DNA of 64,000 nt from Halogeometricum pallidum JCM 14848 (GCF_000337095.1 NZ_AOIV01000038.1:18652-82651); one strand, 5' to 3'; counted from the stretch's first letter, positions 24,973 through 34,183 are shown. Made by a program: numbers and translations. Notes: generated from the sequence alone by a model not told the origin.

Positions 24973-25743
24973 ATGGCACCCAGCGAACCCCGACGGACCG
25001 CGACAATCGGCGCTACCGAAACGTCGTTCGGTATCGTTGAATACCTCCGAGATTCGGTGACTGCGGGCGTCTCCGATATCGCCAACGAACTCGGTGTCTC
25101 GAAGAGTACGGCGTACAACCACGTCCGCACGTTGGTCAAGTTGGGTTACGTCGCTGAGACGGATGATGGGTACGCGCTGAGCCTCAAGTTCCTCAATCTC
25201 GGAGACCACGCGCGCCGGCGACACGCCCTCTATCACGCCGCGAAGGGCGAGATGGACGACTTAGTTGACGCTATCGGCGAGCGCGGACAGGTGATGATCG
25301 AAGAGAACGGCCGCGGGGTGTACATCTATCAAGTCCGGACCGATCACGCGGTGCAGACCGACTCCCACATCGGGAACTTCGTGGACCTTCACACGACGGC
25401 CGTGGGCAAGTCCTACCTCGCCTTCTGCGAGGAGGAACGACGCGAGGCTATTCTCGTCGGCGACCTCGCCGCACTGACGCCGGAGACCATCACGGACCGA
25501 GACGACCTCTTAGAAGAGTTGGATCGCATCCGCGAACAGGGACACGCGTTCAACGACGAGGAACGGATTACCGGGATGCGCGCCGTCGGAGCTCCGATAA
25601 TCTCGGACCGACACGGCGTCCTCGGTGCGATCAGCGTTTCGGGTCCCACGACACGGATGAACGGCGAGTGGTACCGCCGGGAGATTCCCGAGAAGGTAAA
25701 GCAAGCCGCCCGTATCATCGGTATCCGCGGGACCTACTCCTGA
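24973..25743 (+). CDS. IclR-family transcriptional regulator
   Basis: A 256-residue protein with an N-terminal winged HTH (VSDIANELGVSKSTAYNH, about residues 35-52) and an IclR effector domain (LHTTAVGKSYLAFCEEE, REQGHAFNDEERITGMRAVGAPI, ISVSGPTTRMNGEWY). It closes the plus arm of the 7.9-25.7 kb catabolic unit. By position it is the likely regulator of both arms, probably binding the imported compound or a breakdown product in its C-terminal domain. Confidence 0.93.
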   Translation: MAPSEPRRTATIGATETSFGIVEYLRDSVTAGVSDIANELGVSKSTAYNHVRTLVKLGYVAETDDGYALSLKFLNLGDHARRRHALYHAAKGEMDDLVDAIGERGQVMIEENGRGVYIYQVRTDHAVQTDSHIGNFVDLHTTAVGKSYLAFCEEERREAILVGDLAALTPETITDRDDLLEELDRIREQGHAFNDEERITGMRAVGAPIISDRHGVLGAISVSGPTTRMNGEWYRREIPEKVKQAARIIGIRGTYS

Positions 25744-26382
25744 TCTGCTCTACCGAACACTCGTTCGGTATCGATACAATTTCTCAACTAACGACCACGG
25801 CGTTACGATCATATACTTGTAACGCTCCATCAATCTGTATCACGTTTCTATAGGCATTACAAGGAAAGCGCAAATGTACTATCAAAGAATGAGCGCTAAT
25901 CTGCGTTATTATATCCACTCAAATCCAAATACATATTTATATTCCTATTCAGCCCAATTTTATTCTCATAATATCTTGTTTGTAACTATCTACCCTTTAC
26001 GACAACGTATTTGTTCGTACGAATCGGACTATATGACTTCTATCTGATTCAAATTCGGCATTGACAGCTATCGAGTTCGTGTTCGGCATCCAGTTGGGAT
26101 GCTGTTCGTTGCTTGTCCATTGTTCGTCGCAGAGTTCGGTCGCTGTATCTCCGCGCTCTGAAGCGTCGATATGTGAATACTCTTCATTCATCGCACAGAG
26201 GCGTGTCGAAGGTGGCCAGCCACCGTTCACCTTGTCAGCGACGTTGATAGCAGTGAGGTTACGGTCAACGACGACTATCGTATTCAGACCGATCCAAATC
26301 CGCCGCCTGAGGAGCGACGGACCGAATTCCACTGACTGAGCGTTCTCGACCGCGATGGGCACTTCGCGGTTCGGGACGCCCC
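25744..26382. other. A+T-rich intergenic island
   Basis: The 639 bases between two gene blocks are visibly A+T-rich, most strongly at about 25780-25990, in contrast to the GC-rich genes on both sides. There is no RNA gene, terminal inverted repeat or complete transposase. One small acidic reading frame on the minus strand is listed separately. The region may be a scar of an old insertion or deletion between the catabolic unit and the glycosidase unit. Confidence 0.5.
25997..26191 (-). CDS. Small hypothetical acidic protein (doubtful)
   Basis: This 64-codon frame starts with MNEEYSHIDASERG and ends in VRFVRTNTLS. It is rich in Asp, Glu, Asn and Thr with few basic residues, a composition expected of a haloarchaeal protein rather than a shadow frame. 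The same frame stays open far upstream into the antisense of the TrmB gene, so the true start, if any, is uncertain. No family is recognised and no clear promoter precedes it. Confidence 0.2.
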   Translation of the reverse strand: MNEEYSHIDASERGDTATELCDEQWTSNEQHPNWMPNTNSIAVNAEFESDRSHIVRFVRTNTLS

Positions 26383-27453
26383 TCAGCGCTCGCCGCGAGC
26401 GAGCGTTACGGAGACGGCCTCGTAATCCTCCAGAAATCCGCCGGTACCCCCGACGGTCACGCGGCCGTCGTCGGTCTCCACGACCAGCGTGTTCTCCATG
26501 CCGAACTCGACGTTCCGAGGGTCGACGAGGCTCTGTCTCGTCTCGACGAGACGGCCACGGACGTCTTCGACGGACCGCCGACTCCGACTTCGGCCGTCGG
26601 CGGACTTGACCTGCGCTTCGACGGCGACGCTCTCGCCGTCTCGGAGGCGGCGGGTGGCATCGTAGACGGACCGTCTGAACCCGCCGTAGGTCGCCGGAAG
26701 GGGTAAGGGGTCCCGAAGCGACACCTCCTCGGAGGCGGGCCAGACCGTCCCGAGGAAGGCGGCTTCGACGGCGACGGCGACCGACCGATTGGCGAAGCCG
26801 ATAGCCTCGGCGTCGCCGTGTTCCCACCCGAGGAGCGCGGACGGCGAGATGACGCCGCGGGTCTGGTCGGCGTAGACGTACACCGTCGTGCCGCGGACCC
26901 ACGACCGGACGGCCGTCGCCAGGGACGAGGCGTCTTGTTCGATGTCCGCGAGGTCGCCGGCCGCGGCGAGCAACACGAGGACGCCCCTTTCGACCGCATC
27001 GCGAAGCGGGTCGGCCAACTCCGAGAGGAGTTCGACCGGGACGGCCAGAAACAGTTCCGACTCCGCGCGTTCGACGAGGGTGCGAATCCGCTTTCGGAGG
27101 GTCTGACGGGACCGGACGACTTCGAGCGCGTCGTGGTCCTCCGGGGGCCGTTCGTACCGCTCTGTTACCTCCGACATCGTCTGCTGCATCGTCTCTAGCC
27201 GGTCCCGCAGCGACTCCGCGGGCGGATGCGCTCGAATCCGCGTCGGCGAGCGGTGGTCGTCGACGCTCACGAACCCCGCGTCCGCCAGTCGGTCCGCGAG
27301 TTGGTAGACGTAACTCGTCGACACGCCCGTGTCCGACGCGACGGTGCTGGGAGTCGCTTCACCGCGGTGGACGACGGCGAGGTAGACGCTCGCCTCCGTC
27401 TCCGAGAGACCGAACTGCTGGAGGCGTTCGATAAGGTCCGCGTCCCGTCTCAT
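26383..27453 (-). CDS. TrmB-family sugar-responsive transcriptional regulator
   Basis: A protein of 356 residues. The N-terminal winged HTH reads LQQFGLSETEASVYLAVV, then TPSTVASDTGVSTSYVYQLADRLADAGFV, matching TrmB proteins. A helical linker (residues about 85-110) leads to a phospholipase-D-like effector domain (VVRSRQTLRKRIRTLVERAESELFLAVP) and a C-terminal sugar-binding domain. TrmB proteins control sugar uptake and central metabolism by binding sugars. It is transcribed away from the GH3 glucosidase gene across 174 bases, so that gene is the obvious target. Confidence 0.92.
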   Translation of the reverse strand: MRRDADLIERLQQFGLSETEASVYLAVVHRGEATPSTVASDTGVSTSYVYQLADRLADAGFVSVDDHRSPTRIRAHPPAESLRDRLETMQQTMSEVTERYERPPEDHDALEVVRSRQTLRKRIRTLVERAESELFLAVPVELLSELADPLRDAVERGVLVLLAAAGDLADIEQDASSLATAVRSWVRGTTVYVYADQTRGVISPSALLGWEHGDAEAIGFANRSVAVAVEAAFLGTVWPASEEVSLRDPLPLPATYGGFRRSVYDATRRLRDGESVAVEAQVKSADGRSRSRRSVEDVRGRLVETRQSLVDPRNVEFGMENTLVVETDDGRVTVGGTGGFLEDYEAVSVTLARGER

Positions 27454-27627
27454 CGCTTCGATGCACGTCGCGGACGCACCATGACACTATCGCTCGCGCT
27501 CGACTCCGCCGGAGAGCGCCGACCGCGGCGACGGGTGCAAAAAATTCTGAGCGCTCGAAAAATACTTTTTACCAACATCGTGAATAATTGTTAACATTTA
27601 TCCCCCGGTGGGAAGAGAGGCGACGTG
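27454..27627. promoter_or_regulatory. Divergent control region of the TrmB and glucosidase genes
   Basis: The plus-strand promoter is AATACTTTTTACC (about 27560-27572), preceded by the short palindrome GAGCGCTC (27549-27556) and followed by the palindrome TGTTAACA (27589-27596). A purine-rich GGGAAGAGAGG (27609-27619) lies before ATG 27628 and may act as a ribosome binding site for a transcript with a short leader. Either palindrome could be the TrmB site. Confidence 0.45.
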
Positions 27628-30354
27628 ATGGCAAACGAATTAGACGACGGCGGCGGACCGGGTGGGCTCGGAGCGTCTCGACGGGCGTTCCTGCGAGCGA
27701 CGGGTGGATTCGCCCTCTCGGGCGCGTTACTCGGTAGCGCCGGGTCGGTCGCCGCGGACGGTGAGGCCGAGGCGGAACTCGAAGAACTGATCGCGGAGAT
27801 GACGCTCGAAGAGAAGGTGAGTCGGACGCACGGCGCCGACGGCGGCCCGGAGGGCGTCGCGGGGTATCTGACCGGAATCGAGCGACTCGACGTGCCGGGG
27901 ATGGTCATGGCGGACGGACCGCCGGGGGCGTCGCTCGGGACGCCGACGACGGACTTTCCCCACCCGGTCGCCGCCGCGGCGACGTTCGACCGGGAACTCG
28001 TCTCCGAGGAGGGTCGAGCTATCGCCCGCGAGGCCAAGACCGAAGACGTGGCGGTGCTGCTCGCTCCCTCGCTCGACCTCTTTCGGGTGCCGACCCACGC
28101 CCGCGGCGGCGAGACGTACGGCGAAGACCCGTTCCTCGCCGGCGAGATGGCCCGCGAGTACGCCTCGGCCGTCCAGTCGGAGGGTGTCGTCGCGACGCTG
28201 AAGCACTTCGTCGCGTACAACCAGGCGAGCACCACGGGGAACGTGCTCGATTACTTCTCCTACTCCGAACACAACGTCATCGTCGACGAGCGACCGCTCC
28301 GAGAGATATACTGCCGGCCGTTCCGAGAGGCCATCGTCGAGGGCGGCGCCGGCGCGGTGATGCCCGCGTACACCCGCATCAACGGCACGTTCTGCTCCGA
28401 GAACGACTACCTCCTCGAAGAGGTGCTGAAGGAGGACTGGGGGTTCGACGGGCTCGTCGTCTCCGACTGGGGCGGCACGCACAGCACCGTCGACGCCGCA
28501 GTCAGCGGCCTCGACATCGAGATGCCGTCGGCCGAGTACTTCGGCGAGGCGCTCGCGGAGGCCGTCGAGAACGACGAACTCTGGGTCGGGAACGTGGACG
28601 AACAGGTCCGACGGGGCCTCCGGTCCCAACGCGAAATCGGCGCACTCGACGGCGACCGGAAGGGGAGCGACCCCGTCCGCGGTACGGACGAACACTTCTC
28701 GCTCGCTCGGCGGATGGCCGAGGAGGGGTCGGTCCTCCTGAAGAACGAGGACGACCTGCTCCCCCTCGACGACGACGTGACGGACGTCGCGCTGGTCGGT
28801 CCGAGTCCGACCGAGTTCAAGAACGACGTGGGCGGGAGCGACTCGGTCACGGGGATTCGGTACGTCGGTCCCGCCGACGGTATCCAAGCGGCCGGCGGCG
28901 ACGGCGTCTCGGTGACCGCGGTGGCCACCGACCGCTACGAACTCGCCGGGCCGACGGACTTCACGCCCGCGGGCGGCGACGGCGAAGCGGAGACGAAGAG
29001 CGAGGGCGAAAACACGGACGAGACGGCGAACGCCGACGGTACGGAGAGTGAGACCGGGACCGAGGCGGCGACGACGACCGGACCCGGAGACGCGAGCGAG
29101 GGCGAAAACGGCGTGGCGAACGGAAACGGCTTCGCCGCGGAGTACTACGCGAACGCCGACTGGGAGGGGTCGCCCGAACTCGTCCGGCGCGAGAAGAGCG
29201 TCGACCTCACGGAGGCGGACCTCGAACGATTCGACGACGCCGACGCGGTGTCGGTCCGTTGGCGCGCGACGTACACGGCGCCCGAGACGGGAACGTTCGC
29301 GTTCCTCCTGACGAGTCAGGGCGCGAGCACGCTCTCGGTCGACGGCGAGACGGTCGTCGACAACGAGGGCGGCGGGTTCGCCGGGCCCAAGAGCGAGGAG
29401 GCGACGCTCGATCTGACCGAAGGAGAGACGTACGCGGTGAGCGTCGAAGCGTCGGGCGCCGTTCCCGTGTCGCTGGAAGTGAACCCGCCGTCGTCGCTCG
29501 ACGAGGCGGTTTCCGCGGCGGCCGAGGCGGACGTGGCGCTCGTACTCGCCCGGACGGACACGTTCTACGGCGACGACAGACACGAGTTCGAACTCCCCGG
29601 CAACCAGAACACGCTCGTCGACCGGGTCGCGGCCGCGAACGGAGACGCCGCCGTCCTCCTGAACACGGAGACGCCGGTGGCGATGTCGTGGATTGACGAC
29701 GTACCCGCGGTGATGCAGGTGTGGTTCCCCGGCCAAGAGGGCGGGGCGGCCCTCGGGAGCCTACTGTTCGGTGACGTCTCCCCCTCCGGGAAGACGCCCG
29801 TCACGTTCGCCGAGTCGATGGACGACTACCTGCCGGGCGAGGTGGTGACGCTCCCCGACGACGGGCGCGCGTACCCCGGCGTGCGCGGCAACGTCTTCTA
29901 CGACGAGGGCGTCTTCGTCGGCTACCGGCACTTCGACGAGGCGGATATCGAACCGCTGTTCCCGTTCGGCCACGGGCTGAGTTACGCGACGTTCGACTAC
30001 GGCGAGATATCGCTCTCCCGCTCCGAAACCACGCCCGACGAAGGTCTGACCGTCAGCCTCGACGTGGCGAACGAGAGCGAGACGACGGCTCGCGAGGCGG
30101 TTCAGTTGTACGTCTCCGAGGTCAATCCGGCGGTCGAACGCCCGCCGAAAGAGCTGAAAGGCATCGCGAAGGTCGAAGTTCCGGCGGGCGAGTCCAGAGC
30201 GGTCGACATCGAACTCGGACGCGGCGCGTTCGAGTACTGGAACCCCGAAACAGAGAACTGGACGGTGAACCCCGGCGAGTTCGAGATATTGGTCGGGTCC
30301 TCCTCCCGCGACATCCGCCACGATGCGTCCGTGACCGTCGTGGAAGGGGAATAA
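27628..30354 (+). CDS. Secreted GH3-family beta-glucosidase with PA14 insert
   Basis: A protein of 908 residues. It begins with a Tat signal (SRRAFLRATGG) and an Ala-x-Ala-type cleavage region without lipobox Cys, so it is released. The GH3 barrel shows MADGPPG, the conserved Lys-His (LKHFVAYN, about 192-193) and nucleophile Asp280 in LVVSDWGGTH. The second GH3 domain starts near residue 355 (RRMAEEGSVLLKNE). A Glu/Thr/Asn-rich acidic linker (about 450-500) and a PA14 domain (FAAEYYANADWEG to about residue 625) interrupt it. A fibronectin-III-like domain with YVSEVNPAVERPPKELKG closes the chain. It hydrolyses beta-linked glucosides outside the cell. ATG 27628 is preferred to GTG 27625. Confidence 0.93.
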   Translation: MANELDDGGGPGGLGASRRAFLRATGGFALSGALLGSAGSVAADGEAEAELEELIAEMTLEEKVSRTHGADGGPEGVAGYLTGIERLDVPGMVMADGPPGASLGTPTTDFPHPVAAAATFDRELVSEEGRAIAREAKTEDVAVLLAPSLDLFRVPTHARGGETYGEDPFLAGEMAREYASAVQSEGVVATLKHFVAYNQASTTGNVLDYFSYSEHNVIVDERPLREIYCRPFREAIVEGGAGAVMPAYTRINGTFCSENDYLLEEVLKEDWGFDGLVVSDWGGTHSTVDAAVSGLDIEMPSAEYFGEALAEAVENDELWVGNVDEQVRRGLRSQREIGALDGDRKGSDPVRGTDEHFSLARRMAEEGSVLLKNEDDLLPLDDDVTDVALVGPSPTEFKNDVGGSDSVTGIRYVGPADGIQAAGGDGVSVTAVATDRYELAGPTDFTPAGGDGEAETKSEGENTDETANADGTESETGTEAATTTGPGDASEGENGVANGNGFAAEYYANADWEGSPELVRREKSVDLTEADLERFDDADAVSVRWRATYTAPETGTFAFLLTSQGASTLSVDGETVVDNEGGGFAGPKSEEATLDLTEGETYAVSVEASGAVPVSLEVNPPSSLDEAVSAAAEADVALVLARTDTFYGDDRHEFELPGNQNTLVDRVAAANGDAAVLLNTETPVAMSWIDDVPAVMQVWFPGQEGGAALGSLLFGDVSPSGKTPVTFAESMDDYLPGEVVTLPDDGRAYPGVRGNVFYDEGVFVGYRHFDEADIEPLFPFGHGLSYATFDYGEISLSRSETTPDEGLTVSLDVANESETTAREAVQLYVSEVNPAVERPPKELKGIAKVEVPAGESRAVDIELGRGAFEYWNPETENWTVNPGEFEILVGSSSRDIRHDASVTVVEGE

Positions 30355-30699
30355 GCGCAGCGAACACCCCCCCCGATATCTTCGCGCTCCGTCATCGACG
30401 CTCCTCGTCGACGGCCGTATTTCACATTGTATTTGGGAGCCTGTGGCCGCTTTTGCGTAATTTTGTTGCGCTATGGACAATCCGAAGATGGCTGTCACGG
30501 ATATACAAGACGCGACGATTGGGTGTGGAAGATATACTCACGAGAATGGCATATACGAAAATATATGCCGATACATGTCCTCGAACACTCGGACAGACGA
30601 CCGAACAGCGCACGGAACGCCTCGAAATCCGAGACGGCGAGGGTCCTCCGTCGGCGGCCGCGCCTAAACGCCTAAGTGTTCCCCATCCCGAAGTTGGGT
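30355..30699. other. Intergenic region with C8 tract and A+T-rich centre
   Basis: No gene is evident in these 345 bases. A run of eight C (30367-30374) follows the glucosidase stop. The part around 30430-30580 is A+T-richer, and short open frames there have no family resemblance. CCTAAACGCCTAAG (30663-30676), about 30 bases before the SDR start, may be its promoter. Confidence 0.4.
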
Positions 30700-31473
30700 A
30701 TGGAGTTCGACTTAGCGGAGCGTGTGGCGTTAGTCACCGGTGCGGGTCGAGGAAACGGGCGCGAAATCGCACTCACGCTCGCAGAGCAGGGAGCGAGCGT
30801 CGTCGTCAACGACGTGGACGAGGAGGCCGCCGACGAGACCGCACGGGAGATCGAGGCCGGCGGCGGCGAGGCCGTCGCGGTCGCCGCGGACGTGAGCGAC
30901 CCCGACGAGGTGGCCGCGATGGTCGAAGTGGGAACGGAAACGGTGGGAACAGTTGATATCCTCGTCAACAACGCCGGCATCGGCGGGTCCGGGCCGTTCT
31001 TAGACCCCGAGTATCGGAACGCGTTCCGCGACCAGTTGGACGTGCATCTCCACGGCAGCCTCAACTGTATCCGGGAGGTGGTCGACGGGATGGCCGAACG
31101 GGGATACGGGAAGATAACCAACGTCACGTCCATCCACACGAAGAACGGCGTCGGGATGGCCGCCCAGTACGACGTGGCGAAGTTCGGGCTACTCGGTCTC
31201 ACAAAGTCGCTCGCGCTCGAACTCGGTCGGGAGGGCGTCCGCGTCAACGCGGTGGCGCCGGGGTGGGTGAACACGCGCATGACCGCCGACTTCGACCCCG
31301 CCGTGCGAGAGAAGATACTCGACAACAATCCGCTGGGTAGCTTCGCCGAGTCCGAGGATATCGCCTCGGCCGTCGCCTTTCTCTCCTCGCCCGCGAGCGA
31401 CTACGTTAACGGGCACGAACTCCGCGTCGACGGCGGACAGGTCCCGGTGAACGACCTCAGAAACGGCGCGTAG
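30700..31473 (+). CDS. Short-chain dehydrogenase/reductase (SDR)
   Basis: A 257-residue classical SDR. It has the cofactor loop VTGAGRGNG, the NAD-preferring acidic end of strand 2 (VVNDVDEEAA), NNAGIGG, catalytic Ser in NVTSIHTK, Tyr and Lys in YDVAK, and the C-terminal DGGQVPVNDLRNG. ATG 30700 was chosen over an in-frame GTG at 30676 because SDR homology begins at once. It is a single gene between the glucosidase and the sugar-acid locus, and the substrate is not predictable. Confidence 0.9.
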   Translation: MEFDLAERVALVTGAGRGNGREIALTLAEQGASVVVNDVDEEAADETAREIEAGGGEAVAVAADVSDPDEVAAMVEVGTETVGTVDILVNNAGIGGSGPFLDPEYRNAFRDQLDVHLHGSLNCIREVVDGMAERGYGKITNVTSIHTKNGVGMAAQYDVAKFGLLGLTKSLALELGREGVRVNAVAPGWVNTRMTADFDPAVREKILDNNPLGSFAESEDIASAVAFLSSPASDYVNGHELRVDGGQVPVNDLRNGA

Positions 31474-31938
31474 TTCGGCCCTCTCGAACGAGCGCCGTCC
31501 ACGATATCTCCTCGCTGCGGTCACCGACTCAGCGGTTTTCGGAGCGGACGTACGCGTAACCGCCCCTCAGATATTACGAACATAGTACTGTAATTCTAAG
31601 CGCCTGTCTCGTTCGTATCTCTCGAACGTCTCTGCGAGTCGACGACCGGATATGCGACAGAATACCGAACTGAGCGATGTACGCCGCCGACTGCGGGGAT
31701 TTCCGTTTGGACCTCTCGAACGAAGAGACTCGTCCGCCTTCCGTAGTCCCCGACGACTCGGAGGGAAACGCTACCTCTCGTCTCATGGATTCCGAGAAAA
31801 TTCGACGCGCTACGCGGCGGAGGTCCTATCAGTTGCGTCCAAGCGTTCGTCCGACTCCGCAGCCAACTCGAACGATGGTACGCCCCCTCCAAAGACTGCC
31901 TCACCGCCCTCTGCTACCGCTTCGACGCCGCCCTCGCC
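31474..31938. other. Intergenic region, no convincing gene
   Basis: These 465 bases carry only short overlapping open frames on both strands, none with a recognisable family. One plus-strand frame from 31677 begins acidic (MYAADCGDFRLDLSNEE) but becomes Arg/Pro-rich after about 48 codons, which would fit a decayed gene. No RNA gene or inverted terminal repeat was seen. Confidence 0.35.
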
Positions 31939-32730
31939 TCAGTCCTCCGCGACGCTCGTCGTCCCGCGTTTCGCCGCCTCGTACCGCTCTCGGACGGCCT
32001 CGTTCGCCGAGGAGAGGTGGCTCGTGTCCTTTCCGACGATGAGGTAGTCGAACCCCTGGTCGACGCGCATCTCGATATCGTCGGGGTCGACGACGAACGT
32101 TCCGACGGGCACGTCGGTCCGTTCGCCGGCGGCGACCACGCGGTCGATCGCTTCGTTGAGGCGGTCGTTCTCCCACTCCGCGAACACGCCCAGGTTCGCC
32201 GAGAGGTCGGCCGGACCGACGAAGACGGCGTCGACGCCGTCGACCGCCGCGATGTCCGCGGCGTTGTCGAGACCGGTCTGCGTCTCTATCTGGACGACGA
32301 CGGTGATGGAGTCGTCCGCGGATTCGACGTACTGTTTGAACTCGTCGCCGTACTCGGCCGCGCGGCCGGACGCGACGCCTCGAATCCCGTTCGGCGGGTA
32401 GCGGGTCGCTTCGACGACCTGCCGGGCGTCGGATGCCGTCTCCACCATCGGCACCATGATGCCCGCGACGCCGATATCCAGCACGCGCTTGATTCTGACC
32501 GGGTCGGCCGACGGAACCCGAACGACCGTCTCGGTCTCTCCCTCGACGGCGTCGACGCCCCGAGACATGTTCTCGACCGTCTCCAATCCGAGCGGTGTGT
32601 GCTCGGTGTCGACGAGCACGAAGTCGAATCCCTGCGATGCGGTTACCTCTGCGACGGTCGGGTGACCGATGGAGAGCCACGCGCCGACGACGTCTGACTC
32701 GCTGGCGAATCGTTGTTTGAGTGTTGTCAT
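31939..32730 (-). CDS. HpcH/HpaI-family class II aldolase
   Basis: A protein of 263 residues from ATG 32730; a longer open frame upstream is out-of-family. It shows VLVDTEHTPLGLETVENM (catalytic His region), VRVPSADPVRIKRVLDIGVAGIMVPMV, QIETQTGLDNAADIAAVDGVDAVFVGPADLS with the metal-binding Glu and Asp, and a C-terminal VGKDTSHLS. The family splits 2-keto-3-deoxy sugar acids or 4-hydroxy-2-oxoacids into pyruvate and an aldehyde. It is the expected partner of the enolase-superfamily dehydratase at 40972 and the aldehyde dehydrogenase at 42430. Confidence 0.92.
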   Translation of the reverse strand: MTTLKQRFASESDVVGAWLSIGHPTVAEVTASQGFDFVLVDTEHTPLGLETVENMSRGVDAVEGETETVVRVPSADPVRIKRVLDIGVAGIMVPMVETASDARQVVEATRYPPNGIRGVASGRAAEYGDEFKQYVESADDSITVVVQIETQTGLDNAADIAAVDGVDAVFVGPADLSANLGVFAEWENDRLNEAIDRVVAAGERTDVPVGTFVVDPDDIEMRVDQGFDYLIVGKDTSHLSSANEAVRERYEAAKRGTTSVAED

Positions 32731-32850
32731 GGTTGTGGTATGGGGTACGCCCCGGCCGCTTCGGAGCGGGGGAGACCACGCTTCGCGGGCGGCACGTCGG
32801 AGCGGACTACTGGTTGCGATTCTAACGCTGTATTCGGAAAACAGACGTAA

Positions 32851-32861
32851 ATAGTTGTTCC
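32851..32861 (-). promoter_or_regulatory. Shared motif upstream of the aldolase gene
   Basis: ATAGTTGTTCC (GGAACAACTAT on the coding strand) lies 121 bases upstream of ATG 32730. An identical 11-mer lies upstream of the aldehyde dehydrogenase. It may be BRE plus TATA of a transcript with a leader of about 90 bases, or an operator. Confidence 0.4.
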
Positions 32862-32992
32862 CCGTCGCCATCTCAGTGCTAACGGCGAATACGGTCAGCA
32901 CGGCTACGCGAACGAGACGACATCCTTCATCGTCTCGGGTCGGGAGTTGGCCACTCCCGCACAGAATTTCGCACAGGTTCCGACGAGGCGAT

Positions 32993-34081
32993 TTACTCGC
33001 CCGTACGGACCGACTCTCCGCGGTAGGCTCGGAAGATGTCCGCGATGAGTCGGACGTCCTCCCGCGCCTCCGAGAACGTCGTTCGCACCTCCGCCTCGCC
33101 GCGGGCGCAGCGGACGAAGTACTCCAACTCGCGCTTGAAGTTCTCTTCATAGGACGGCGTGTGTACCGTCTCTGTGAGTTCCTCAACACCCTCTTTCACG
33201 CCGAGTTCCGTGGGGGAGTTTTTGATGAAGGGATTCGAAAAGTCGAGCCTAACACACCCGTCCGGTCCGTCAACGCGAACGAACTCCTCGAACCACTTGC
33301 GGTCGGAGTCGCCCGTTTCCAACACGCACCGGACGCCGCCCTCGTAGAGGAGGTGCGCCGTCGCGTAGCGTCCGTCGGCGAACACGTCGACGTGGTCGAT
33401 CCGCTCGACGGGCCCGAACAGACCGCGGAGGACGTTCACGTCGTGGCAGACGTGTTCGAGTTGGAAGTCGTAGGCGTCCACGAGTCGGTCGTCATCCGTC
33501 CGGATTGCGCGCTCGATGTCACTCCGCCGCTTCTCGACGCTCTCCGCTATGAGTTCCGCGGGCGGATTCCCTTCCACTAGGTCGTACACCTCCTCAACGA
33601 TGCGGAAGTGGTCGGGGTCGACGTCATAGGCGGTGACAAGGTCGATCTCCGCTAACCGGTCAATCTCTGCCTGCGCCCGTTCGTACGCCGGGTCGTACCG
33701 CTTCATGTAGGCGACCATCCCGACGGCGTCCGACGCCCGCTCCGCCTCCACCATTCGGTCGGCATCCTCGATCGTCGCCGCGATGGGTTTCTCCACCAGC
33801 GTGTGGATGTCGGCTTCGAGCGCGTCGACGGCGACGTCCGCGTGGGTCTGGAAGGGCGTGAGGACGATGACGGCGTCAAGTTCGTCGCTAGCGTCTTCGA
33901 GGAGCGCCTCGTGGCCCGCGTAGACGTTCGGAACGTTGTACCGATCGGCGAGCGCCCGCGCCCGGTCCTCGGCGGGGTCCGCGAAGGCGTGCAACTCGGT
34001 CTCCGGGAGTTCTGCCAGATACGGAATGTGCATAACCTGTGCGACCATACCACAACCGATAACTCCGAATCGCATGGTCAT
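32993..34081 (-). CDS. Gfo/Idh/MocA-family dehydrogenase
   Basis: A 362-residue protein. The N-terminal NAD(P) domain has FGVIGCGMVAQVMHIPYL, FADPAEDRA, VLTPFQTHADVA and the catalytic-Lys motif VEKPIA. The C-terminal sheet domain contains DYQLEHVCHDVNVLRG-like sequence (HVCHDVNVLRGLFG), matching the DxxxH region of the family. ATG 34081 or ATG 34075 can serve; CCTATAAC at about 34103-34110 is well placed as a TATA element for both. Unlike the family member at 522-1620 this gene is intact. It is probably a sugar or inositol dehydrogenase, given the neighbours. Confidence 0.9.
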   Translation of the reverse strand: MTMRFGVIGCGMVAQVMHIPYLAELPETELHAFADPAEDRARALADRYNVPNVYAGHEALLEDASDELDAVIVLTPFQTHADVAVDALEADIHTLVEKPIAATIEDADRMVEAERASDAVGMVAYMKRYDPAYERAQAEIDRLAEIDLVTAYDVDPDHFRIVEEVYDLVEGNPPAELIAESVEKRRSDIERAIRTDDDRLVDAYDFQLEHVCHDVNVLRGLFGPVERIDHVDVFADGRYATAHLLYEGGVRCVLETGDSDRKWFEEFVRVDGPDGCVRLDFSNPFIKNSPTELGVKEGVEELTETVHTPSYEENFKRELEYFVRCARGEAEVRTTFSEAREDVRLIADIFRAYRGESVRTGE

Positions 34082-34183
34082 TCGTCACGGTATAGCGTGT
34101 TATAGGTAACGATGAGCAGGTCGCGGTCGCGGTTGGAGGCGTCGACGACCCACCTTTTTGTGGTTTGCGCGCCAGCGAGAAGT

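Noticed and set aside
31596..31904. Minus-strand frame of about 100 codons in the 31.5-31.9 kb gap
   Set aside because: Composition is Ser/Arg-rich, nothing resembles a family, and no promoter is visible.
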